A stretch of 64,000 bases of DNA from Paraphaeosphaeria minitans. Lineage: Eukaryota; Ascomycota; Dothideomycetes; Pleosporales; Didymosphaeriaceae. The stretch is taken from positions 516,001 to 580,000 of the forward strand of contig WJXW01000012.1 in NCBI GenBank assembly GCA_015832175.1. The letters run 5' to 3'. Position 1 is the first letter of the stretch; each line of letters opens with the position of its first letter. The position numbers and the translations under genes are program-made. The notes under the pieces were generated by a model. It was not told the DNA's origin. It saw only the letters and a list, made by a program, of their open reading frames with translations, and searched no databases. Of this stretch, positions 43,805-53,861 are shown one piece after another.

Positions 43805-45720
43805 TTTGAACGAGTCCCGTTTTTGGTTTTCTTCTTCTTCTTTTCTTTTCTTTTCTTTTCTTTCTTGGCTCTTTCAGAACGGCGGTGGAGTGGCTCGTCA
43901 CCTTCTTCCCCGGGTGGACTGGCACTTGTGGTAGACTATTGGAAGGTCGTGTGTGGTGTTGTGAAGAGATGTGTGATGTGTGATGTGACGAAGCCAAACT
44001 CTTTCACAATCTACAAGTCCAGTATTATAATTATATCGTTTCTTCTTCTTTTCTTTTCTTTTATTTTCTATTCTTTTCTTCTCTTCAAAACATGCACGTC
44101 CAAACCGTGAAATCGAAAAAGGGAGAAGAGCACACCCACTCCGGGACACCAGCCCTCAAATACCGCCCGCGCCCGCACGCCCATTCCCCTCTGCACCTGA
44201 CAAACTCCGTCTCGTCACCGCCCACCGCCCACCCAAACTCCCCGAGGGCCGAGATAAAGCCCCCAGTCAAATACAACAAAGCCACCCCCCACAAGTCATA
44301 AAACCCGACCGCACGTCAAAACGTTCCAGACCCCTCTACCAGGAACATCTCCGTTCCCCCCACCAGGAGCCATTGGATTCAGTGGAGACCCGCCGGTTCA
44401 GGCAAAGCGGAACGAAGACCTGAACATGGGGCGGACCCGAGGATGGAACGCAAAGAAAAAAAGCCCCTAAGTCGACTCGACCCTGCGTGCGTGCGCACTG
44501 CGCAGGAGGGCTCATCGGCCAGACGCAGGACGCCAAGCTGCCGGATGCACTTCGATGCGCGTGCGGATCCACTTGGGCCACGCGCGGGGCGCGCATCGCG
44601 TCTGTGAGGCGTTCGCTATCGACCACGGTGGGTGCGTGCATGATGGCGCGCCGCGTACCTGCTCAGCACTGCTTTCACCGCCAACAGCCGCTGGGTGTGG
44701 CTGCCTGTCATACCGCCTTTTCAGAGAGGTGTCACATGGGGGAGGAAATGCAAGGAGGGTAACGGCGTCACTTGATGTGCGGGAGAGATGCGATGCGCGT
44801 GTGACGTCTCGTCCTCTCCTGGTACGGTATGGAAATTAGATAGACTCCTACCGGAGATGCTTTTGTGCCTGCAACGCAGATCGCAAAACACTGACTCAAC
44901 GGCCGCTCGCTCGCTCGCGTGGAGGCGGACTTTGGGAAACGAACCATCACCCGCTGATCCCATGGCCCCGTCTCATCTCGCTCAGTCTTCCTTCCCTGAG
45001 TTCCAACCGTCTGGAGCCCTTCCCGCTACACTTGACGGTTCCGTACGGCTGACCACGTTGAACACCGCCCGGTTCGTTTCGCTGTCAGCAATCAATGATA
45101 CAGTGTTCCCGCGGCACCGCTCTCCGTCCCCGAATTAGAAAGCCCGCCGCTCGCCCCGGCAGCAGTAGAGTCCAGGGTCAAACAGTACCTTGGGCGCCGT
45201 TGCGCCGCCGACGACAGCTCAGACGCTGAACCTTCCCTTTCACCAGCAATGTGACCCGCCCGGCAGCGCAAGCGTAGACCCTGAACCGTGGTTCGCTTCG
45301 CCGTGCTAGCTGCCAGCCGCACCGCGGCCCCTGGAGGAGCTGGATCATGGGAGGAGCTTGAGCACGGAGTCGGATCCAGAGAGGATGGCAAGTGTAAACG
45401 AACGAGAGAGATGCCGAAGCTGTCTCGCGTGCTGTTGCATTCACCGAGCCTATGTAATGCGTACTCGATGCGGCATTGCGTTGGTGGCTTCGTGCCACAT
45501 GTCTGCCCGCCTACTTCGGCCGCTATGATCCTATGCATAGCTTTGAAGCTCGGTAACGCCAGATCAAAATCATGATGTGATCTATGCAGAAAACCGCCCA
45601 TGAACGCCTCTGTCCTGCAGTGGAAACCTCTACCCACAATGTGGAAGCCAGAGAGATTTTAGAGAAAGTCGTTAGTGTTCGTGAAGGAGGAATGGTGTCG
45701 TGTGTACGTGTCATCGTGGT
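43805..45720. other. Spacer between small hypothetical gene and zinc-finger gene
   Basis: About 1.9 kb. TTTTC-type pyrimidine repeats lie at about 43832-43862 and 44039-44085, and a short GCTCGCTCGC run near 44906-44920. Several medium open frames on both strands show no domain. No gene is supported. Confidence 0.5.
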
Positions 45721-47288
45721 TCATCTTATGTCGAGTTGGAATGGTTTGAACTTGCCACCGACACCGCCGCAACGGGGACATCGTGCGGTTCGGCCCCGTG
45801 AATGCTCGCTGACGAGCACATCGACGCAGTCTTGGCAGAGCCCGCATATGCATTCTGAACATGCATAGCTCTCCTTGAGAATCGATAGTTTCCGACATGC
45901 TGCGCAGTAGATCTGTACGGGATGCAAGTACGTCGGGGAAGAGTCCGAAAGGCCTTGGGAGGGAATGTGAAAGTTGGCGGCTGATGCTGTCGATTCGATT
46001 GACGATTCTACGGAAGGGAACGGCTGCAGCTCTGACATCTCTGGCGGTGGTGGCGTCAGGGCTTGATGTAGCGGCGATGCTGCGTACGAAATGAACTGGG
46101 CAGCAACGAAAGGCGGCAGTGATGTCCGACCAAGCATGTGCGGGGACTGGTGGGGAGATCCGGGTACCTAGGCGTCTTAGCGCAAAACATGCACACATAC
46201 AACATGCTGTTTACCGGAGTCAGGTCTCTGCTGTCCTCTTCCGTCGCTGAAGCAGCGGCATCAATGAGGTCCTCCCATCGCTTGCCGAGGATGGCAGCTG
46301 CAGCTTGTGGTTCTGCCGAAAATGCTTTCCGGTCATAGCTCATCCTTCGCGCATAATCTTTGGACTTCTGTCGCTCGTGCTTGGGCTTGCGAGCATTCTG
46401 TCCCACCGACGACTTGCGGGGTCTGTTGGGTTTTATGGAGCGAGGTGCGGGTGGCAAAGTGGAAGAGCGAGCGGGCGGCGACCGAGCCAGTGAAGAAGGC
46501 AGCAATTCACGCTGCAACGAGGTGGCGGTGTAGTATGGCTCTTCAGCAGCATTGTATGGGTGCTCTAGGGCGGTGGGCGCAAAGCGGGCGCGCGGTCGGT
46601 AGCTCTTCGAGTCGGGGTCTGACATGGCATCCTGTGGCAGGTGCGTCAGTCGGGAGGGCGACATGGACAAGTTTGGAAGAGCGGCTCACCTGGTCAGAGT
46701 CCCAGTCGTAGTCTGGACGGTGGTTGTGCAGCGAAGCCAGGGCGGCAGCGGCCGTGGCGGCGGGTAGCAGGGACGGGCGACGCAGCTCGTCAGACGTACG
46801 AGGCGTCATGGAGCCGTACTGCTCGTGGAAGAAGGCATTGTGCTCGCCAACGTCGTAGCCTTGGCATTGTGTCAGTCCCCGCTGAGCTGGAGAGACGTGG
46901 GCACCAACCTGGGCCAGTTGTGGTGGGAGGGAGCTGGTGCTGTTGCTGTATCGGTTGTGGCGGGGTGCTGACCATCAGCGTGAAGCTCTCCTCGGTAGCG
47001 GGGAGCTTGGAGATGTAGTGCTCGGGGTGGGCGCGGCGAATGTGCTCTTGCATGGAGCGGTATCTTTTTTCCTGCGGCCATGCTGTCAGCTAGGGTTTTT
47101 GGGTTGCGAGCTCGAGGCGGGGGAGGGGGGAGGGGGGAGTGGAGAGGGGCATGACGTTAGAAGAGGGCACTCACGCCGGTGCAGCGTTTGCGACAGGCTG
47201 AGCCGTCGTGGTTGCGCAACGGGCAGACGACGACATTGTTCTCGTCCGACACGGAGAAGGACCCCGTGAGAGGGGCTCGTGGTGGCAT
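45721..47288 (-). CDS. Zinc-binding protein with N-terminal Cys/His cluster and C-terminal RING-like cluster
   Basis: Five exons (47175-47288, 46909-47071, 46690-46859, 46215-46631, 45721-46167) all close in frame to 436 aa. The N-terminal 60 residues contain CPLRNHDGSACRKRC, then MQEHIRRAHPEHY, a C-C-H-H arrangement (C22, C32/C36, H48, H53) like a divergent C2H2 finger, followed by KLPATEESFTLMV. The middle is disordered with basic Ser-rich stretches (KPNRPRKSSVGQNARKPK) and a helix around AAAAILGKRWEDLIDAA. The last 61 residues carry paired cysteines (CAAC, CSEC, CGLCQDC, CPRC), consistent with a C4-type RING-like zinc fold, ending KFKPFQLDIR. It looks like a conserved ascomycete protein; ubiquitin-ligase or transcription roles are only inference. 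Intron 1 contains a strong G-run tract. Confidence 0.82.
47112..47148 (+). repeat. G-run tract with G-quadruplex potential (intron)
   Basis: Runs of five to six G separated by single A bases lie inside the first intron of the zinc-finger gene. The G-rich strand is the template strand, so the pre-mRNA is C-rich. Confidence 0.65.
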
Positions 47289-48517
47289 CGCGGCCAGCAT
47301 CTACGCTTGGGCAGAGCCGAGCGCCGTGGGAGGGCAGCGGCGGGGCGACAGGGAGCCGTCAATGGCGGGCAGGAAGCTTGCGGCAGCTTCAGGGAGCTCT
47401 GGCGGCGATGGCCTGAGCTGTGGGCAAGCTCTGCACAGGCAGCTGTGTTGGTAGATAGCAGGTGAAGGCGGGCTGGCAGGCTGACGGGACAAAGCAAGCT
47501 TTGAGCTGGTCCGGTATCTAGCAGTTTGCGGCGGATAATGAGGGGCGGCCCAGCTCGTCGACCCGAGTCCCCTCTAGGTAGGTAGGCGAGCAGCCGCGAC
47601 AACCTCATCCGCAATGATTGCGTCCCAGCAGGTGATAGGTAGTTTGTAGCAGCACTATCGCTAGCTCTCTCTGCGTGCTTCTCAGTTCTGTTGCCCTAGA
47701 CGTGAATGATGCTCTCTCTGCGTGCTTCTCAATTCTGTTGCCCCAGACGTGAATGATGCGTGTGTGGTACATGATGATTTCTCTGTATGCTTCTGATCCG
47801 TTCTATCGCCTCAGACGTGAATGATGCTCTCTGCGTACTTGTGCTCTGCTCTGTCGCCTTAGACGTGAAAGATGCTCTCTCTGTCGCCTTGGACGTGAAA
47901 GATGCTCTCTCTGTCGCCTTGGACGTGAAAGATGCTCTCTCTGTCGCCTTGGACGTGAAAGATGCTCTCTCTGTCGCCTTAGACGTGAAAGATGCTCTCT
48001 CTGTCGCCTTGGACGTGAATGATGCTCTCTCTGCATGCTTCTGCCCTGTTCTGTCGTCTCAGACGTGAATGATGCTCTCTGCGTGCTTCTTCTCAGTTCG
48101 GTTGCCTCAGACGTGAATTCTCTCTGCGTGCTTCTGCTCGTATGCATTCTGTTGCCCCAGACGCGAATGATGCTCTCTCTGTGTGCTAGGTCTCTGAGCA
48201 AGCTGGCAGCTGTACCCAAGAAACAGCTGTAGCGATGCTGCGTTTAGTCTTCATTCGTTAGTAGATAAAATGCTTGATTTGCCCATGATGCGGGAGATGG
48301 ATCGTGTTTGTGCATGTTGGCAAGTCCAAATATTGTGAGGCGCATCGTCGCTTCCATTCACCCCCGACAGGAAGCCGCGTCTGAGCGCCCGCGTAAAACT
48401 ACCCCCAACACCACCGGCTGCCGCCACTACCGGTAATCCTCCATGCCTGGTACTCGCATCGTCTAACGACGGCTGCCTGAGTGTACGTCTCCCCTCCAGA
48501 ATCTGCCTACGCCAACA
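47289..48517. other. Divergent promoter region with 30-bp tandem array
   Basis: This lies between the zinc-finger gene start and the beta-lactamase-fold gene start. Its centre (about 47660-48195) is a tandem array described separately. No independent gene is supported; open frames across the array merely reflect its period of 30. Confidence 0.55.
47660..48195. repeat. Tandem array, 30-bp core unit plus longer variants
   Basis: Six near-identical 30-bp units (CTGTCGCCTT, then (A/G)GACGTGAAA, then GATGCTCTCT) run from 47851 to 48030. On both sides the same GACGTGAATGATGCTCTCTCTG core recurs at longer spacing with GCGTGCTTCT inserts. There are no unique spacers, so this is a minisatellite, not a CRISPR array. 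Confidence 0.9.
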
Positions 48518-49741
48518 ATGTCGCTCACCGTGAAGTCGCTGAATGGAGACACCGCTTTCCTGCTCACCTTTAGCCCTCCCGTCGCGCCGCTTACGTCTCC
48601 AGGGCTCTTTCCGGGTTCCTTCACCATACTTGTCGATCCGTGGTTGACCGGACCAGCCACCATCCTAGGCAGCTTCTTCTCTATATCGGAGCAGCGGAGC
48701 AAGCCATGCATTTTGTCATTGAAAGAGCTAGAGCAAGAGCCCGATCTGATACTCATCTCGCAAGACAAGCCCGACCACTGCCATGAGGACTCCTTACGGC
48801 AGCTTCCGCACGACTGCGAATCGACCATATTGGCGATTCCACCAGCCGCAACGAAAATTCGCTCGTGGAAACACTTTAGGGAAGATCTAGTTCATGCCAT
48901 ACCGAAATTCGACGAGAGCAACAAGCGGTCCATCTATCGCTTGGTCATACCGCCCATGTCACCCCGGGGCTCGTGTGGAGAAGTTACAATTGCGTGGATT
49001 CCAGCGAGACGGGACATTTCCAGCGTTCATCATGCCATTGGAATTACATATCGACCACCTTGCAGTGTGCTGTCTGCCACTCCCGGGCGGTACTTGGACC
49101 TTCCCGAGCTTCCTCTTAGTCCACAGCCATCACCGCGATCTTTCCGCACCATAGCATCGTCGCCGCGAACGATTGTCCCAGCGCCCTACAATGACCGTGA
49201 AAAGACGTTGTCAATCTTGTATTCTCCGCACGGCGTGCCGTATGAAGACGTCCAGCCATATGCGTCTTCCCATCTGGTGCACGAGGCCGCACTGCCCCTG
49301 ACCGCTCTCATACATTCTTTTGACCGCGTCGAGAACCCGTAGGCAAACCACCCGTCACAAAGTGGACATGTCTTTGATGCTGGAGAATGACTTCTTTCTC
49401 GCTCAGCTAAGACATGCACAAGGTATCTACCCACCCTGTCTGGACTCGCACTGATTGTGCACCTGCGCTCTAGGTGGTATCTGGGTGGAAACATCTCCGC
49501 CGGGTCTCCTGGTGGCATGCACATCGCACGCAGCTTGTATGCTCAAACCTGGATCAGCGCACATGATGCGGACAAGAACAACCGCGGTTTATCGGTCCTG
49601 CAAACTAGGATAGGAAGATTCTCGGCAGATACGGTACAGGATATGTTACTTGAGGGAGTTGACCAGAAGCAAGAGAAGCTATTGCGACCCAAGCTTGTGA
49701 CGCTGGCTTCCGGACAAACGTGCAAAATTGAACTAGGTTGA
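48518..49741 (+). CDS. Metallo-beta-lactamase-fold protein (UlaG-like, fungal)
   Basis: Exons 48518-49338 and 49474-49741 (135-bp intron, phase 2) give 362 aa. The fold is suggested by the N-terminal strand pattern and FTILVDPWLTGPA, followed by DLILISQDKPDHCHEDSLRQ in the place where metallo-beta-lactamases have their T-H-x-H-x-D-H motif, then a central ITIAWIP-type strand region and a C-terminal NPWYLGGNISAGSPGG loop created by splicing. The metal motif is atypical (DKPDHCHE), so hydrolase activity is not certain. Fungal homologues are generally annotated only as beta-lactamase superfamily proteins. Substrate is unknown. It is transcribed away from the zinc-finger gene across the tandem array. 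Confidence 0.75.
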
Positions 49742-50619
49742 GTCGGGGCGGGTCAGGGCGGGTCAGGACGTCATTTTGACGCTGTTGGGAATGGCTAATC
49801 TTTTTCCCCCATGGCCCTTTCACCCTCATCACCATCCCACTAGAGTTGACCTGGGCCGTACACTCATCACAAGGCGAGCCATTCCGATGTTTTTGGGAAT
49901 GCGCAATCTTTGTTCTCCATGGTTCTCCCTCGTCAGCGCCTTGGGCTCTGGTAACCTCCCGCTCCGTGAGGGTTCCAAGCAATCTTTCGTGAGGCTACCC
50001 CAGATACATTGGCTTATCCATGATATACCTGAGGTATTTCTCGTCGTGAATACTCTATGAAATAGTTCCACGGCAGCCTGTATCTGTAAATACACGAGTG
50101 GATTGCATGATCCTGTGGGGACATCTCAGACTCCACGAGGACAACGAAATGCAGTGTATACCCATCTTCTTCCTAAAATCATTTCCGACTTCAAAACATC
50201 TTGCAGGATTTCAGATCCACATCGATTGCGTGCGCAGTGATAGGGCACCTGGTCGATGTGTCGACAGGGTACAGGAAGCTGCTTCCAAGGCGAGTCACGG
50301 AAGCAGGGCGTTATGGTCCCAGCTGGAATGGGCGTGGGTACCAGTTGAAAACTCGGCACCAAACGGCGGGGGAATGGGACGAAAGGCGTGAGAGTTAGAC
50401 TTGGGAAGGCTCGGGATGGATGTTGGATGTGCACACGGTTAGGCGACGCCTGATGATCTGATTGGAAGATATGCAGGCGGTGGAGCGGATGAGGAGAATA
50501 ACAAGAGTCATGTAGGACGTAAAGGTGGGGAGTCTGCGATGGCGATTGTTCAAGAGGGTATCATTCGTATATCTGCGCGCTCGCTCGAGGTCGTGCATGG
50601 ATGCCGGGTGCATGCCATG
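49742..50619. other. Convergent 3' spacer, beta-lactamase-fold gene / prefoldin 6
   Basis: Immediately after the stop, GGGCGGGTCA occurs twice in tandem. Further on, GGGAATGGCTAATCTTTTTC (about 49785) and GGGAATGCGCAATCTTTGTT (about 49897) form an imperfect direct repeat. No gene is supported. Confidence 0.5.
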
Positions 50620-51214
50620 CTACGCGGCGGTTTCCTGCGCCTGCTGTGCCGCGGACTGTATCTGGATGATCTGGCGGGTTTTGTCAGCACTTCGACATCT
50701 CGCGCGCGTCGGGGTTGAAGGCTCACCTCCATCTTGAGCTTTTCGCTCTTGTCCTGGGTGTCCTGAATCTGCTTCTCTATCCGCGCGCTGTTGCGATCCG
50801 TCAGCAATGCTGCCTCCCCCAGCTTCCCCGGATATCATCTACGCACATGTCCTTGTTGATGAAGTCCAGACGCGCGCTGACGGACATGACGGCCTCGGTC
50901 TTGTCCTGCTTCAGCAGCACGGGGCCGATCTGCTTGTAGATGTTCGTATCGTCGGCAAGGAGGTCGAATTCCTGGGCCATGATCAGTGCCGATTTCTTTC
51001 TTTTTTTTCGGGAACACCGTGTATTTGTGCGGACCTTCTTGACGTTTGTGTTTTCCTGCTGCTGCGACTCAAGCTTCTGACGCGCTTCTACCGCGCCGGA
51101 AAGCTCTGGGGGATATTAGCCATAAGGTCTGGCGGACAAGGCGTGTTACTGACCGCCCTGCAGGGTCTGGTAGTCGTCGGACAGGGCCTGCAGCTTCTTC
51201 TGCACGTCGCTCAT
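50620..51214 (-). CDS. PFD6: Prefoldin subunit 6 (beta-type)
   Basis: Prefoldin 6 (yeast Yke2) is part of the hexameric chaperone that delivers nascent actin and tubulin to the CCT chaperonin. Five exons (51154-51214, 51035-51105, 50847-50971, 50727-50787, 50620-50670) close in frame to 122 aa, the usual length. N- and C-terminal coiled-coil helices flank the beta-hairpin. Diagnostic segments are LSGAVEARQKLESQQQENT, NIYKQIGPVLLKQDKTEAV, and RIEKQIQDTQDKSEKLKMEI. It ends in a short Ala/Gln-rich tail. No exon exceeds 130 bases, so it would be missed without joining exons. It shares a 430-bp divergent promoter with VPS4. Confidence 0.93.
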
Positions 51215-51644
51215 GGCTGGCAATGCGGTGCGGAGACGTGACGACGGTCGCAGCTGAAGTGGCGTGGGGTGGAAAAGTGCCGCCTGCTTCGGGGCGTAGG
51301 TAGAAGTCTAGCGTGAATGCGGGGTGGTCGTGGTTCTGGTCGTGGTCTTGTTCTTGAACCTTGCCCTGGCAACAACGCTTCCAACCACACGTCCTCCAAG
51401 CTTTGTGACTGCACGTCGCTCTCAAAATCAACTCGTCGTGCGCCCGTGAACATAACGTGTGCGGAGCCATCTCATCACCGCCAAGGAGCTTCGCCGAGCT
51501 GCCACACACTGTCTGCTCGACCACGACTGTTTGTTGTCTGCCCCGCCGCCTGTGCACGAACACACCCCACCTCAAACCACGAGTGCGCCGCCGTCTCTAT
51601 ATACAGAATTGTGTCTCAAGAACTGCCGAGGACCTGCACGCGCC
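51215..51644. promoter_or_regulatory. Divergent promoter region PFD6 / VPS4
   Basis: 430 bp between two divergent start codons. No specific factor site is assigned. Confidence 0.45.
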
Positions 51645-53253
51645 ATGAGCTACGCCGACTTCCGGGGCCGCGCCATCGACACGGTGACGAAGGCCATTGA
51701 GACGGACAACGCAGGCGAATATGAGAAGGCATACCAGCTGTACTACAGCGCCCGTAAGTTGATGAAGCACCCACCGCCCCGGAATAAATACTAACATGCG
51801 GCAGTCGAGCTGTTTATGCTCGCCCTAAAATGTACGTCTACTCTACGCTCAACCGCCTACCACGCGCTGCCTCGCACGCGAAACTGACGATGCAAAGGGG
51901 AGAAGAACCAGAAGTCAAAGGAGATGATACGGGGCAAGGTCGCCGAGTACATGGAGCGCGCCGAGAAGCTCAAGATACACTTGAACCAGAGAGACGACGC
52001 GAATCGCAAGAAGCCCGCCGCCATGGGCTCAAACGGCAAGGCAGCAGGAGGCAGCGGCAAGGGCGGGGGGTATGTCGTCGGCTCTCACTACCCCGGTGGT
52101 TCTATACTGATACTGCAACAGCGACGACGAGGAAGAACAAGACGCCGACAGCAAGAAGCTCCGTGGCGCGCTCGCGGGCGCCATCCTCACCGAAACCCCC
52201 AACATTCGCTGGGAAGACGTCGCCGGTCTCGAGCAGGCGAAGGAGTCGCTCAAGGAGGCCGTCATATTACCCATCAAGTTCCCACATCTCTTCACTGGCA
52301 AGCGGCAACCCTGGAAAGGCATATTACTCTATGGCCCGCCCGGCACGGGTAAGAGTTACCTCGCCAAAGCCGTCGCGACCGAGGCCAACAGCACCTTCTT
52401 CAGCGTGTCGAGTTCGGATCTCGTCAGCAAGTGGATGGGAGAATCAGAACGGTACGACCTCATCTGTACACCACCCAGCGCAAACTAACGTCCAAGTCAG
52501 ATTGGTCAAACAGCTCTTCAATATGGCCCGCGAAAACAAGCCCTCCATCATCTTCATCGACGAAATCGACGCCCTCTGCGGCCCCCGCGGCGAAGGCGAA
52601 TCCGAAGCCTCGCGCCGCATCAAAACTGAGCTCCTCGTCCAAATGGACGGTGTGGGCAAGGACTCGCGCGGCGTCCTCATCCTCGGCGCGACAAACATCC
52701 CCTGGCAGCTCGACGCCGCCATCCGCCGGCGTTTCCAGCGCCGCGTGCACATTTCGCTGCCCGACCTCCCGGCCCGCATGAAGATGTTCGAGCTAGCCGT
52801 GGGCAGCACCCCATGCGAGCTGACGCAGGCGGACCTCAGGAAGCTGGCGGAGCTGAGCGAGGGGTACTCCGGCAGCGATATTAGCATTGCCGTCCAGGAC
52901 GCGCTGATGCAGCCGGTGCGCCTCATCCAGACGGCCACCCACTACAAACCTGTACGCCTCACAATTTATTTTTTCTTCCCCCTCCAAACCACACACCACC
53001 ACCACCCTTGCTAACACCCCGAGAACAGGCTTCCATGGTCGACGGCGTGCAACAATGGACGCCCTGCTCCCCCGGCGACCCGGACGCAAAGGAAATGTCC
53101 TGGAACGACCTCGACGGCGCACAGCTCGCAGAGCCCCCGCTGCGCTGCAAGGACTTCGTCAAGGCGATCAAGGCGAGCAGGCCGACGGTCAGCAAGGAGG
53201 ACCTTACGCGGAGTTCGGAGTGGACCAAGGAGTTTGGTAGTGAGGGCGCGTAG
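51645..53253 (+). CDS. VPS4: AAA ATPase Vps4 (ESCRT-III disassembly)
   Basis: Vps4 disassembles ESCRT-III filaments on endosomes using ATP. Six exons (51645-51753, 51805-51831, 51898-52069, 52122-52451, 52501-52951, 53029-53253) close in frame to 437 aa, matching family length. Exon 2 is only 27 nt. An N-terminal MIT domain ([20 protein letters not shown] ... LFMLALKWEKN) binds ESCRT-III tails; a Gly/Asp/Glu linker follows. In the AAA domain are Walker A GPPGTGKS (about 174-181), Walker B IIFIDE (about 229-234), the SRH segment with RRRFQRR arginine fingers, and the C-terminal Vps4 helix [14 protein letters not shown]...[12 protein letters not shown]. Nothing is missing, so the protein should be active. 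Confidence 0.96.
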
Positions 53254-53861
53254 GGCGGCAAGGTGGAGCGGGCGAGGGCAAGGGGCGATGGAGGATCATG
53301 GCATTTCTTGTGCATAAGCGATTTTGCTTTCTTTGCTTGCTTGCTTGCTTGTTTGTTTGTTTGTTTTTCCCTTCTTTCTTTTTTTGGTTGAAGGGAGGAG
53401 GGGTGAAGGGACTACCCGGCGTTGCGTTGATTCCACACACGGTGTTTTGAGCAGATCGCCTTGGATGCAAAGCATATACAAACACTTTTTTTCTTCTTCC
53501 TTTTCTTTTCTTTTCTCTTCTTTTCTCCTCTTTTCAAAAGGCGTGTCACATCATGCACGTCACTTGTCACCTCACGTCGCCCACGCACGCACGCACGCCA
53601 GTATACATGATTACACGTGCCATTCATCCCACCCAGTCCATCTATCCATGTGTAATTCGGGCCAGGGGAAAAAGTACCAAAAAAAGGGGAGGGAGGGAGG
53701 GGGAATCTGTGATGAAGCGACGACCAACCCAACGCAACGGTAAAAGAGCAGCATCAAAATCCGGTAAACACCCCCAGCCTCCATCACAAATACTTCGTCT
53801 TTTTCAACTTCGAACCCGTAACCAGCTCGCGCGCCTCCAGGCATCCAGATGGTCTCAGCAC
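53254..53861. other. Convergent 3' spacer, VPS4 / KAP121
   Basis: Simple sequence dominates: GCTTGCTTGCTTG then TTTGTTTGTTTG at about 53328-53366, TTTTC units at about 53498-53535, ACGCACGC units near 53582, and GGGGAGGGAGGGAGGGGG at about 53684-53702. No gene is seen. Confidence 0.55.
53684..53702 (+). repeat. G-run tract GGGGAGGGAGGGAGGGGG
   Basis: Four G-runs with single-base loops meet the usual intramolecular quadruplex pattern. It lies just downstream of the KAP121 stop. Confidence 0.7.

Noticed and set aside
45092..45637. 181-codon minus-strand frame between two genes
   Set aside because: No domain, no splice evidence and overlapping frames of similar length on both strands.
47787..48068. 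Open frame over the 30-bp array, and the thought of a CRISPR array
   Set aside because: Units are directly adjacent with no spacers, the genome is eukaryotic, and the frame is open only because the period is a multiple of three.
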